Below are positions 1 to 6,490 of a stretch of 28,409 nt of DNA, one piece after another; the stretch's first letter is position 1; each line of letters opens with the position of its first letter. A model generated the notes under the pieces. The model searched no databases, was not told where the DNA came from, and saw nothing but the letters and a program-made list of their open reading frames with translations. The stretch lies in the IMG/VR virus record IMGVR_UViG_3300030390_000244, positions 10,296 to 38,704 of that record; one strand, given 5' to 3'. A program made the translations under genes and the position numbers. The stretch is from a virus.

Positions 1-8
1 GGTGTCGC

Positions 9-347
9 ATGGTATTGACGCAAGTTGATCCCGTCGACACCTTTCGACAATCCCCACGCTATACAATTTATACCGACACAAATACTACAAGATACATTTC
101 TCCAGAAAACCTACCTGCATGGCTACATTTAAAATATGCTATGATAAATGCCGTGAGTATTCCAATAGAAAATCCGTGGTCAGTAGATATATCTGAAGCT
201 GACTGCTACGTGCGTCACCAGTTTCTAGATGATGGTGAGTCTGATTTTAAAGATATAGGGTGGAGAGTTTATGCCGATACTTATGTGATAGTGATGACTG
301 ATAAACAATTAAAGGAAATAGATAGTGGCAAACGAGAAGAAAGTTAA
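9..347 (+). CDS. Hypothetical phage protein, 5' end possibly outside the window
   Basis: Open frame of 112 residues ending in TAA. No function is recognised. The protein is acidic and soluble, with no membrane segment or signal peptide; it has a WLHLKYAMINA stretch near residue 40 and a C-terminal GWRVYADTYVIVMT strand-like segment, so a small alpha/beta protein is plausible. The frame stays open through the eight bases before the ATG at 9 and no Shine-Dalgarno sequence can be seen there, so the true start may lie upstream of the window. Its 3' end overlaps the next gene by 23 bases, which suggests translational coupling. The general look (short, acidic, at the head of a nuclease/DUF3310 pair) fits a conserved unknown of phage replication regions, but that is inference. 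Confidence 0.7.
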   Translation: MVLTQVDPVDTFRQSPRYTIYTDTNTTRYISPENLPAWLHLKYAMINAVSIPIENPWSVDISEADCYVRHQFLDDGESDFKDIGWRVYADTYVIVMTDKQLKEIDSGKREES

Positions 348-633
348 AGAGGGAGTTAAAAAGATATTAAAAAAATTAGGTTGTTATTATTGTATGCCTG
401 CAACAGGAGGTTATGGTGCTAGTGGGGTGCCTGATATATTAGTATGCTATCGCGGCAGATTCATAGGTATAGAGTGTAAGAGTGATGGTAACAAACCTAC
501 TGCCCTACAAAAGAAACATCTCAACGATATTACTCACGCCAAGGGACAGTCATTGGTTATTGACGAAACAAATATTAATATGCTAGAGTCATTTATTATT
601 AAAAATATTAAAGAGGATTTATCATGGCAGTAG
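325..633 (+). CDS. VRR-NUC domain nuclease
   Basis: 102-residue protein that is almost entirely a VRR-NUC (PD-(D/E)XK superfamily) domain. Seen: GVPDILVCYRGRFIGIECK around residues 34-52, giving the catalytic pattern PD (D37), then E50-x-K52, followed by the helix LQKKHLNDI with Q62, a usual VRR-NUC position. VRR-NUC proteins are structure-selective or Holliday-junction nucleases; single-domain phage versions probably resolve branched DNA during replication, recombination or packaging. The start is GTG at 325 with an AGGA-type ribosome site about nine bases upstream; it overlaps the preceding gene by 23 bases and the DUF3310 gene by 10. Length is normal for the stand-alone phage form. The family call is secure; the exact substrate is not known from sequence. 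Confidence 0.88.
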   Translation: MANEKKVKEGVKKILKKLGCYYCMPATGGYGASGVPDILVCYRGRFIGIECKSDGNKPTALQKKHLNDITHAKGQSLVIDETNINMLESFIIKNIKEDLSWQ

Positions 634-836
634 ATATGGTTAACCACCCCCCTCACTACACAAGCACAAAGTATGAGGTAATAGATATATTACAAGAATT
701 TTTTAAAGATGACCCATTACTATGGCAATGTGGTAAATACCTATTGAGATGTAAAGGTAAAGGAAACCTAGAGCAAGATCTTAGTAAGATGATATGGTAT
801 GCTAAGAGAAGAATGGAACAGGGAGATAAGACATGA
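624..836 (+). CDS. DUF3310 family protein
   Basis: 70-residue protein matching the DUF3310 pattern: VNHPPHYTSTKYEVIDIL at the N-terminus, then a W/CGKYLLR segment and DLSKMIWYAKRR at the C-terminus (family pattern NxPxHYxxxxxExID, FxxGNxxKYxxR, DLxKAxWY). Members are common in phage replication/nucleotide regions and are sometimes labelled nucleotide kinase, but I see no Walker motif and no basis for that label. It starts at ATG 624, inside the end of the nuclease gene, with GAGG upstream, and stops in an ATGA overlap with the next gene, so the three genes are probably translated as a coupled set. The biochemical role is unknown. Confidence 0.87.
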   Translation: MAVDMVNHPPHYTSTKYEVIDILQEFFKDDPLLWQCGKYLLRCKGKGNLEQDLSKMIWYAKRRMEQGDKT

Positions 837-1090
837 GTGCAGATTTGTTTAAGAGAGTTAAGAGTTTACTACATGCTCACATAGAGTTACTTAACCATCA
901 TAGTATAGGCGATACTCATGTTGAGGACGCACAAGCTATCGTTGATGAAATTAATTTACTTTTAAAGAGTGATGATATACGAAGGTTAGAAAAACACATT
1001 GATGACGTTGAACGTAAAGTAGTAAGTGATGACTTGGCTAACGAAATATTAAATGCTAAGTTTTGTGTTGGAGGTAATTGCGAAGATTAA
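833..1090 (+). CDS. Small hypothetical protein, helical, His/Asp-rich
   Basis: 85-residue protein starting in an ATGA overlap with the DUF3310 gene, with GGGAG in the ribosome-site position. It is predicted by eye to be mostly helical (LFKRVKSLLHAHIELLNHH, then LEKHIDDVERKVVSDDL) and ends in a short Cys-containing tail (FCVGGNCED). No catalytic motif is recognised. The long charged helices could pair as a coiled coil. Position and coupling suggest a small early accessory protein. Coding status is supported by the overlap, ribosome site and reading-frame continuity, not by homology. Confidence 0.72.
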   Translation: MSADLFKRVKSLLHAHIELLNHHSIGDTHVEDAQAIVDEINLLLKSDDIRRLEKHIDDVERKVVSDDLANEILNAKFCVGGNCED

Positions 1091-1137
1091 TGATACACGC
1101 ATAACCAATTTTTAATACTAAAATAAAAGGAAAGTAA
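1091..1137 (+). promoter_or_regulatory. Short intergenic gap, possible weak promoter
   Basis: One of the few real gaps in the left arm (47 bases). It is AT-rich, holds a TAATAC -10-like hexamer at 1113-1118 without a convincing -35 box, and ends in an AAAAGGAAAG ribosome site for the GTG at 1138. It may re-start transcription of the small-protein cluster, but the match is weak and base composition alone could produce it. Confidence 0.25.
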
Positions 1138-1362
1138 GTGAAAGTGGCATATACCAAAGAAGAAAAAGAAAAGATTATAGAAAGAGCAAAAGATTATATG
1201 CAGAGAAAACCTGACGCAGCTAGAACCAAAGTAGCAACTTATGCAGGAATAGCGTTATCAGTTTTAATAAGATGGTCTGAAGAAGATGACTTTGCTATAC
1301 CTGAACCCATAACTAATAAACAAAGACTTAAGCGAACTCCGTGGAAAGGAACTGTATTGTGA
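1138..1362 (+). CDS. Small helix-turn-helix-like protein
   Basis: 74-residue basic protein. Residues about 28-50 (ARTKVATYAGIALSVLIRW) have the spacing of a helix-turn-helix: a helix starting with KVATYAGIA, a turn, then a recognition-like helix ending in W, followed by an acidic linker. The N-terminal half is a charged helix (KEEKEKIIERAKDYMQRK). The start is GTG at 1138 behind AAAAGGAAAG; a GTG at 1144 is an alternative. The 3' end overlaps the next gene's GTG in a GTGA junction. Possible role: a small DNA-binding regulator at the head of a cluster of tiny genes. HTH assignment is by pattern only; the family is not recognised. Confidence 0.65.
   Translation: MKVAYTKEEKEKIIERAKDYMQRKPDAARTKVATYAGIALSVLIRWSEEDDFAIPEPITNKQRLKRTPWKGTVL
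1345..1350 (+). promoter_or_regulatory. Ribosome binding site deciding the start at 1359
   Basis: AAAGGA sits eight bases before GTG 1359, the GTG that overlaps the previous stop as GTGA. The same frame is open from a GTG at 1341, but that codon would lie upstream of this ribosome site and has none of its own, so 1359 is preferred. Confidence 0.6.
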
Positions 1363-1553
1363 GCGATGAAGCTGACAACGCTAACGACGAGGTTCAGAAA
1401 CAATTAGAAAATACGTTAAAATCTGTTAATACAGAAGTGCCTGAAAATAAGACAGGTAAATGTCTTTGGTGTGATAAAGCTTTGAGTGATAAAAGAAGAT
1501 GGTGTTCTGCTATATGCCGAAATGAACATGAATATTATGCGAGTAAGCTATGA
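1359..1553 (+). CDS. Small zinc-finger protein (C4-type)
   Basis: 64-residue protein when started at GTG 1359 (the frame can be opened six codons earlier, at 1341). The N-terminal half is acidic, helical and probably unstructured; the C-terminal half has CLWCDKAL, a short spacer, and RRWCSAICRNEHEYY, that is CxxC...CxxxC with His nearby, typical of a treble-clef or zinc-ribbon knuckle. This resembles the CxxCxxx...FCSxxCRxxH knuckles that occur in host-type zinc proteins and in phage HNH proteins, so it may bind nucleic acid or a protein partner. It ends in an ATGA overlap with the next small gene. Function unknown. Confidence 0.72.
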   Translation: MSDEADNANDEVQKQLENTLKSVNTEVPENKTGKCLWCDKALSDKRRWCSAICRNEHEYYASKL

Positions 1554-1732
1554 CAATTATTAAAGAAGACAATAGAGTTGGTCCTGCAGTTTGCTGTGAG
1601 TGTAACGGCGACGCAAAGATTAATCACGGGGGTGCATGGTATTGTGCAATAGAATCTGATATGGGTGTAATGAATATCAAAGGGTATTGTATAAAAAAAA
1701 GAAAGGGACAACTTGAATCTAATAACGATTGA
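1550..1732 (+). CDS. Small Cys-rich protein
   Basis: 60-residue protein with four cysteines in a CCEC...WYC...GYC arrangement (residues about 15-47), consistent with one bound zinc ion, followed by a basic KKRKGQ tail. It begins in an ATGA overlap with the preceding zinc-finger gene and overlaps the DNA polymerase gene by 20 bases. No family is recognised. Being placed between another zinc-knuckle protein and the polymerase, it could be a replication accessory or a host-takeover peptide; this is inference from position only. Confidence 0.68.
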   Translation: MTIIKEDNRVGPAVCCECNGDAKINHGGAWYCAIESDMGVMNIKGYCIKKRKGQLESNND

Positions 1733-3575
1733 CTTTGAAACATTTTACGATACGGGCTATGGGCTTAATCGTTTAACTACCGAAGAATATATAAAATCTC
1801 CTATGTTCCAAGTGATAGGTCTATCCATAAAGATTAATGATGGTAAGACTAAATGGCATACAGGAACACAGGAGGAACTTCAAGATGTTCTAAACACTAT
1901 TGCCTGGGATGACGCTGCACTAGTGTGTCACAATATGATGTTTGATGGGGCAATCCTATCTTGGGTATTTAACATTACACCTAAAGTCTACTTCGATACG
2001 CTTTGTATAGCGAGAGCATTGCATGGCACTAATGCAGGAGGTTCACTTAAAGCATTAGCCGAGAGATATAATTTAGGACAGAAAGGCACTACGGTTCTTC
2101 AAGCTAAAGGTAAACGATTAGAAGACTTTCAACCACATGAATTGCATGAGTATGGAGAGTATTGTAAGAACGATACAGAACTAACCTATAGTTTATTTAA
2201 TATAATCATAAAAGACTTTCCTCCCAGCGAACTCAAGCTTATAGATTTAACCATAAGAATGTTTACACAACCACTTATTGAAGTTGATGACGCATTGTTA
2301 TTGGAGAGACTTGATGAAGTAAAGAAAGAGAAAGAGGGGCTACTATCAGGGTTAAAAGCAAAACTTGAATGTGATAGTGAGGAAGAAGTTAGAAAAAAAT
2401 TAGCGAGCAATAAGCAATTTGCAGAATTACTGTGTGAACTTAAGGTTAAAGTACCAATGAAAGAATCTCCTACTACAGGTAAGCAAACATTTGCATTAGC
2501 TAAAACTGACCAAGGATTTATAGACTTACAACAACATGAAGACCCCTTCATTCAAGACCTTTGTGCCGTGCGTCTTGGTACAAAATCTACCATAGAAGAA
2601 TCAAGAATAGAACGTTTTATAGGCATTGGTGCTAGGAATAAAGGACTATTACCTATCCCTCTTAAATACTATGGCGCACATACAGGACGTTGGTCGGGTT
2701 CAGATAAAGTTAACTTTCAAAACTTACCATCAAGAGACGTCAAGAAAAAAGCGTTGAAGCAAGCTTTGATCCCACCAGACGATAACGTTATCATGAATGT
2801 AGATAGTTCACAGATAGAGGCACGAGTATTAGTTTGGTTAGCAGGACAGGAGGATGTAACCCAATGGTTTCGGGAAGGGCGAGATGTTTACCTAGAGTTT
2901 GCAAGTAAGGTATACAACCGTAAGCTAACTAAAGCAGATAAGATAGAAAGGTTTGTTGGTAAGACTTGTATTCTAGGACTAGGGTATGGCACAGGTGCGA
3001 TGAAGCTGCAGAACGTATTGAAACTTGGAGGTGCAGAACTATCCGAGACTGAATGCCAACGATTAGTTAATTTATACAGAGAGTTAAATGATAAGGTAGT
3101 TGAGCTGTGGCGAGATTGTGATGGAGCTTTGGCAGACATTGCGTCATGGCCTAAAGATAAACCTGAATACTATATAGGACAAAAAGAAGCAGTATTAGTT
3201 ACACCTAAAGGATTGAAGTTACCCAATGGGTTATACATATATTATCCTGAACTAGAGTGGGATACTTCTGAATTAAAAGGAGGGTATGTGTATAACAGTA
3301 GGAGAGGAAAGGTAGGTACATGGGGGGGTTCAATAGTTGAGAATGTGGTTCAAGCATTGGCTCGCATTATTATTGGTGAGCAGATGGTCGCTATCAGCCA
3401 CAAATATAGACCTGTGTTAACAGTGCATGACGCTATCGTTTGTGTAGCTGGGGAAGAAGAAAAGGATGAAGCTTTAAATTATATAATGAAAGAAATGTCT
3501 AAGCCGCCAGACTGGGCTAAAGACTGTCCAATAACTTGCGAAGGAGCGTATGCTAAAAATTATGGAGATTGCTAA
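1713..3575 (+). CDS. Family-A DNA polymerase with 3'-5' exonuclease domain
   Basis: 620-residue replicative polymerase, T7-like in layout, with no 5'-nuclease domain. Proofreading exonuclease, residues 1-165: Exo I DFET (D7, E9), Exo II HNMMFDGA (N74, D78), Exo III YGEYCKND (D154). Polymerase, about 310-620: TGRWSGSDKVNFQNLPSR (324-341), motif A VDSSQIEAR (D364), motif B R413, K417, L421, Y425 (ERFVGKTCILGLGYG), motif C TVHDAIV (H572, D573). Two notable residues: the position equivalent to E. coli Phe762 is Leu421, and the Glu normally following the motif C Asp is Ala574. The start is TTG at 1713 behind AAAGGGA, immediately before the DFET strand, so no longer N-terminus is expected. It overlaps the methyltransferase gene at its 3' end. 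Confidence 0.96.
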   Translation: MNLITIDFETFYDTGYGLNRLTTEEYIKSPMFQVIGLSIKINDGKTKWHTGTQEELQDVLNTIAWDDAALVCHNMMFDGAILSWVFNITPKVYFDTLCIARALHGTNAGGSLKALAERYNLGQKGTTVLQAKGKRLEDFQPHELHEYGEYCKNDTELTYSLFNIIIKDFPPSELKLIDLTIRMFTQPLIEVDDALLLERLDEVKKEKEGLLSGLKAKLECDSEEEVRKKLASNKQFAELLCELKVKVPMKESPTTGKQTFALAKTDQGFIDLQQHEDPFIQDLCAVRLGTKSTIEESRIERFIGIGARNKGLLPIPLKYYGAHTGRWSGSDKVNFQNLPSRDVKKKALKQALIPPDDNVIMNVDSSQIEARVLVWLAGQEDVTQWFREGRDVYLEFASKVYNRKLTKADKIERFVGKTCILGLGYGTGAMKLQNVLKLGGAELSETECQRLVNLYRELNDKVVELWRDCDGALADIASWPKDKPEYYIGQKEAVLVTPKGLKLPNGLYIYYPELEWDTSELKGGYVYNSRRGKVGTWGGSIVENVVQALARIIIGEQMVAISHKYRPVLTVHDAIVCVAGEEEKDEALNYIMKEMSKPPDWAKDCPITCEGAYAKNYGDC

Positions 3576-4761
3576 AATAAATGTATTAAGTTTGTTTGAT
3601 GGAATGAGTTGTGGTCAAATAGCATTAGATAGACTAGGAGTAGAAGTAAACAAATACTATGCTTCAGAAATAGATAAATATGCTATAGAAATTGCTAAGA
3701 AAAACTATCCTAATACTATACACATTGGGGATGTAACTAAAGTCGATGGTACAAAGCTAGATAAGATAGACCTTATGATTGGGGGCTCACCTTGTCAGGG
3801 ATTTTCATTTTCTGGAAAACAGCTTAACTTTGCTGACCCTCGTAGTGCGTTGTATTTTGAGTTTGTTAGATTACTTAAAGAGTCTAAACCCAAATACTTC
3901 TTACTAGAAAACGTAAGAATGAAGAAAGAATATCAAGAAGTTATTACCAAAGATTTAGGTGTAGAACCTATCATGATAAATAGTTCACTACTGTCTGCAC
4001 AGAACAGAGTCAGGTTGTATTGGACTAACATACCTAACATAACGCAGCCTAAAGATTTAGGTATTTTACTAAAAGATGTATTGCAATACGAAGCAGAAAA
4101 TGAGTACTCTGAACCTTATGTAAAATTAAATGGTAAAGAAAAAGGTTGTGTTGGGTACGTAGGAAATAAACCCGCTCAAGCAACTCGTATTTATTCTACT
4201 AATGAAAAATCACAATCATTAATGGCTAATGGGGGTGGACAAGGTGGGAAAACAGGCTTGTATCAAATTCCTGTAAAAGTAGGAACAGTTAACAAAGGTG
4301 CACAAGGAGATAGAATATATTCACCTGAAGGAAAAGGAATTTCACTTACTGCTCAAAGTGGAGGAACTGCGGGAAATGGTAATATGCTTATACAAGGGGG
4401 TGCATTTAGAGGTCGGTATCAAGAAGATGGTTCAATCAAACAAGAACTAGAGATAAGACCTGATAATAAAACTAATACATTGACCACAGTACAGAAAGAC
4501 AATGTTGTTATAAGAAAAAAATCTAAAACAGTTCGTACAGGCGGAAGAGGTAGTTATGATAGACATGAATGGGATAGCGTAGGAAATAAAGATTCTGAGT
4601 TATTTTATCGTAAATTATTGTGTCTTGAATGTGAGCGGCTCATGACTGTCCCCGACAATTATACCGAGGGAGTATCTAATACACAGAGATACAAAATGTT
4701 AGGTAATGGTTGGAGTGTGGACGTAATTAAACATATATTTTCTAACGCTATATGGACTTAG
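3550..4761 (+). CDS. DNA (cytosine-5) methyltransferase
   Basis: 403-residue C5-cytosine methyltransferase that transfers a methyl group from S-adenosylmethionine to C5 of cytosine in DNA. Motifs in order: I SLFDGMSCGQIAL (14-26), IV GGSPCQGFS with catalytic Cys82, VI ENV (120-122), VIII QNRVRLYW (151-158), IX CERLMTVPDNYT (361-372), X GNGWSVDVI (385-393). The target-recognition region between VIII and IX is built of three related beta-rich repeats, described separately. The 3550 ATG is only a few bases after AAGGAG; ATG 3562 is a workable alternative and still keeps motif I. No restriction endonuclease partner is next to it. Instead a 2OG/Fe(II) dioxygenase gene overlaps its 3' end, suggesting methylation is followed by oxidation. 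Confidence 0.95.
   Translation: MLKIMEIAKINVLSLFDGMSCGQIALDRLGVEVNKYYASEIDKYAIEIAKKNYPNTIHIGDVTKVDGTKLDKIDLMIGGSPCQGFSFSGKQLNFADPRSALYFEFVRLLKESKPKYFLLENVRMKKEYQEVITKDLGVEPIMINSSLLSAQNRVRLYWTNIPNITQPKDLGILLKDVLQYEAENEYSEPYVKLNGKEKGCVGYVGNKPAQATRIYSTNEKSQSLMANGGGQGGKTGLYQIPVKVGTVNKGAQGDRIYSPEGKGISLTAQSGGTAGNGNMLIQGGAFRGRYQEDGSIKQELEIRPDNKTNTLTTVQKDNVVIRKKSKTVRTGGRGSYDRHEWDSVGNKDSELFYRKLLCLECERLMTVPDNYTEGVSNTQRYKMLGNGWSVDVIKHIFSNAIWT
4150..4512 (+). repeat. Three degenerate repeats in the methyltransferase target-recognition region
   Basis: Residues about 201-238, 242-281 and 286-321 of the methyltransferase repeat a pattern of RIYS (or RY), a polar turn, then SLMA/SLTA/TLTT, a Gly/Asn turn, and an aliphatic strand. 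The first two copies are clear (ATRIYSTNEKSQSLMANGGG against GDRIYSPEGKGISLTAQSGG); the third is divergent (EIRPDNKTNTLTT). Such beta-repeats replace a classical target-recognition domain in many phage C5 methyltransferases. Confidence 0.6.
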
Positions 4762-5411
4762 ATATTGAATGGGAAGAAGAAACGGTGAAACAAACATCAC
4801 CATTTACTATTATACCTATGAATATTGATACAAACAGTATAGTTGGGAGAATAATAACTGCCCAACCTTTATGGATAAGTCGTTCTAAAAACTATCCGTT
4901 CTTTACTCTAGGGCGAGGTGCATATCTAGATGGTAAAACAAAAGAATATTATAAAAATTTACCCGCTGAAAACGAAAGGATGGTTCAAACATTTGCCGAG
5001 TTATATACTCAAGTAGGAACGGAGTTGAACAGTGTATTCGGAGAAGATATTTATTTAACATCACAACTCAGAGTTCCAGGATTTCATATCTTTCCAAGTG
5101 ACAAAAAGTTTTTAAAAATAACAGGCAATTGGCACCAAGATCACCCTCACACTACACTAGGGTTAGATGACATAGATAGCTATGCTTTTACACTTGCTAT
5201 CAAGCTACCCAAATCAGGGGGAGGTATGGACTACATAGATGAGTTTCATCAACAACAACACTTAGCGTATAATGAGAAAGACCTAGTGATACATAATGGT
5301 CAAACAATTCATAGGATAGCAGGTATGAAAGAATATACCCCTAATGAATACAGAATTACTTTGCAAGGACATATAATTAGAAGAGACGGGTTACTAGAAG
5401 CATTCTTTTAG
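4752..5411 (+). CDS. 2-oxoglutarate/Fe(II)-dependent dioxygenase, possible DNA 5mC oxidase
   Basis: 219-residue protein with the iron and 2OG ligands of the double-stranded beta-helix dioxygenases: H128-x-D130 in GNWHQDHP, a GGGMDYID turn (156-163), the distal His in IHNGQTIHRIAG (H187 preferred, H181 possible) and R201 in EYRITLQGH, 14 residues after H187. These enzymes couple decarboxylation of 2-oxoglutarate to hydroxylation of a substrate. The ATG at 4752 overlaps the methyltransferase by 10 bases and has a poor ribosome site; GTG 4785, with GGAAGAAG upstream, is an alternative. Overlap with a C5-cytosine methyltransferase makes 5-methylcytosine in DNA a natural substrate (as in phage TET-type enzymes), but TET membership is not proven: the protein is compact and could be a protein or small-molecule hydroxylase. 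Confidence 0.82.
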   Translation: MDLDIEWEEETVKQTSPFTIIPMNIDTNSIVGRIITAQPLWISRSKNYPFFTLGRGAYLDGKTKEYYKNLPAENERMVQTFAELYTQVGTELNSVFGEDIYLTSQLRVPGFHIFPSDKKFLKITGNWHQDHPHTTLGLDDIDSYAFTLAIKLPKSGGGMDYIDEFHQQQHLAYNEKDLVIHNGQTIHRIAGMKEYTPNEYRITLQGHIIRRDGLLEAFF

Positions 5412-5422
5412 GAGGGTAAATT

Positions 5423-5686
5423 ATGGTTGAATATGCATTTGTTCTATTGGTAAGTAACACAGCTTTAGATGAAAAGTATATAGGTAATTTTAAATCTTGC
5501 GAAGTTGCACAGGTTCATTATTTTCTTTTTGAGCATGAAAAATACAATGGCTTTAGATGTTTAACTAAAGAGTATGCTCCAATACCAGAGGGTACACCAA
5601 TTAAAAATATAGACATGAGTAATGGTTCTTTTAGATATCAAATTACTGAACCATATTGTAAATTTAAAAGGGATTGTAATGGCTAA
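5423..5686 (+). CDS. Hypothetical protein
   Basis: 87-residue protein behind a strong GGAGGG ribosome site. It begins with a hydrophobic strand (YAFVLLVSNTALDEKYIGNF) and contains CEVAQVHYF and FRCLTKEYAP segments, consistent with a small alpha/beta fold; two or three cysteines are spread too widely for an obvious zinc site. No family is recognised. It sits between the dioxygenase and a tiny basic gene that overlaps its last eight bases. The initial hydrophobic stretch contains polar residues and no cleavage motif, so export is unlikely. Confidence 0.7.
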   Translation: MVEYAFVLLVSNTALDEKYIGNFKSCEVAQVHYFLFEHEKYNGFRCLTKEYAPIPEGTPIKNIDMSNGSFRYQITEPYCKFKRDCNG

Positions 5687-5819
5687 GATAAAACAAACGG
5701 AACAAGTAAGAGAACCTATACACAAACGAACGAGTCAAGGGGGTAGGATACGCAAGACTTCTTCTATGAACAAAAATTTTAAAGCAGGCTATAAAAAATA
5801 CAGAGGGCAAGGAAGATAG
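5679..5819 (+). CDS. 46-residue basic phage protein (KYRGQG type)
   Basis: Very short Lys/Arg-rich protein starting at ATG 5679 behind AAAAGGGA (5666-5673), inside the end of the previous gene. The frame is open further upstream (an ATG at 5622), but that stretch lies wholly inside the preceding gene and lacks a ribosome site, so the short form is preferred. The C-terminal half (HKRTSQGGRIRKTSSMNKNF, then KKYRGQGR) resembles small basic proteins common in phage genomes that end in NKxxxxxxKKYRGQG, whose function is unknown; nucleic-acid binding is plausible from the charge. Its TAG stop shares one base with the GTG of the next gene (TAGTG). Confidence 0.7.
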   Translation: MAKIKQTEQVREPIHKRTSQGGRIRKTSSMNKNFKAGYKKYRGQGR

Positions 5820-6490
5820 TGTCAGATTTTACGTGGAGTTACTCATCACTAAAACAATATACAAATTGTCCAAAACAATACCACGAAATACGAGTCCTTA
5901 AAAATTATACGGTAAAAGAAAATGAGGCCATGATATATGGTAAAGAAGTACACACAGCATTAGAAAACTATGTAAGAGATGGTGTTAAACTAGCTAAGAA
6001 TTACCAACGTTTTAAAGGAATGGTAGACTCTTTAATAGCAATAAAAGGAGATAAGATGTGTGAATATGAAATGGCATTGACATACAATAAAGAACCCTGC
6101 GATTTTAATGATAAAAATAGATGGGTCAGAGGCATTGCAGATTTAGTTATTATAGATGGTGCAGATGCTTATGTTGTAGATTATAAGACAGGTAGTAATA
6201 AATATCCAGATCCAAAACAATTGAAGCTAATGGCCATAATGATGTTTACTCATTTTCCAGAGGTACAAAAGATAAAGGCAGGACTACTTTTTGTAATGAA
6301 GAATAGTTTTTTAACTGAAGAATATCATAGAAAAAATATGGATAAACTATGGAAATCTTTTGAATTACCATTAAAAAGATTAGAGACAAGTTATGATACA
6401 GATGAGTGGAAAGCAAACCCTACTCCATTATGTGGTTGGTGTTCAGTTGATACTTGTGATTTTTATAAACCAAGATTCTTTCCAAGCTAA
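5819..6490 (+). CDS. RecB/Cas4-like PD-(D/E)XK exonuclease with likely Fe-S cluster
   Basis: 223-residue nuclease. Seen: SYSSLKQYTNCPKQY at 7-21, the entry motif of RecB-family nucleases; GKEVHTALE with H45; RGIADLVI with D108; VVDYKTG with D121-x-K123; and Q134. One N-terminal cysteine (C17) and three at the C-terminus (C205, C208, C213 in LCGWCSVDTC) match the one-plus-three cysteine arrangement of the 4Fe-4S cluster in Cas4 and AddB. This class degrades or resects DNA ends; in phages it is thought to act in recombination or replication. It starts at GTG 5819 sharing a base with the previous stop and is followed by an HNH gene in a TAATG junction. There is no CRISPR array or other cas gene, so a CRISPR role is not supported here. 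Confidence 0.9.
   Translation: MSDFTWSYSSLKQYTNCPKQYHEIRVLKNYTVKENEAMIYGKEVHTALENYVRDGVKLAKNYQRFKGMVDSLIAIKGDKMCEYEMALTYNKEPCDFNDKNRWVRGIADLVIIDGADAYVVDYKTGSNKYPDPKQLKLMAIMMFTHFPEVQKIKAGLLFVMKNSFLTEEYHRKNMDKLWKSFELPLKRLETSYDTDEWKANPTPLCGWCSVDTCDFYKPRFFPS

Noticed and set aside
1341-1358. Earlier GTG start at 1341 for the zinc-finger gene
   Set aside because: Ribosome site AAAGGA at 1345-1350 lies after this codon and fits GTG 1359, which also forms a GTGA overlap.
2186-3139. Minus-strand open frames inside the DNA polymerase gene
   Set aside because: They are antisense to clear polymerase motifs, Ser-rich, lack ribosome sites and match no family; they reflect codon composition of the real gene.
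3320-3328. Possible frameshift at the run of G residues in the polymerase gene
   Set aside because: The reading frame is continuous through it (TWGGS), and conserved motif C follows in the same frame.
5622-5678. Upstream extension of the 46-residue basic protein to an ATG at 5622
   Set aside because: The added codons lie fully inside the previous gene, have no ribosome site and would lengthen a protein whose conserved part starts after 5679, where AAAAGGGA is well placed.
5819-6490. A CRISPR-Cas locus around the Cas4-like gene
   Set aside because: No regularly spaced repeats and no other cas genes within the window.
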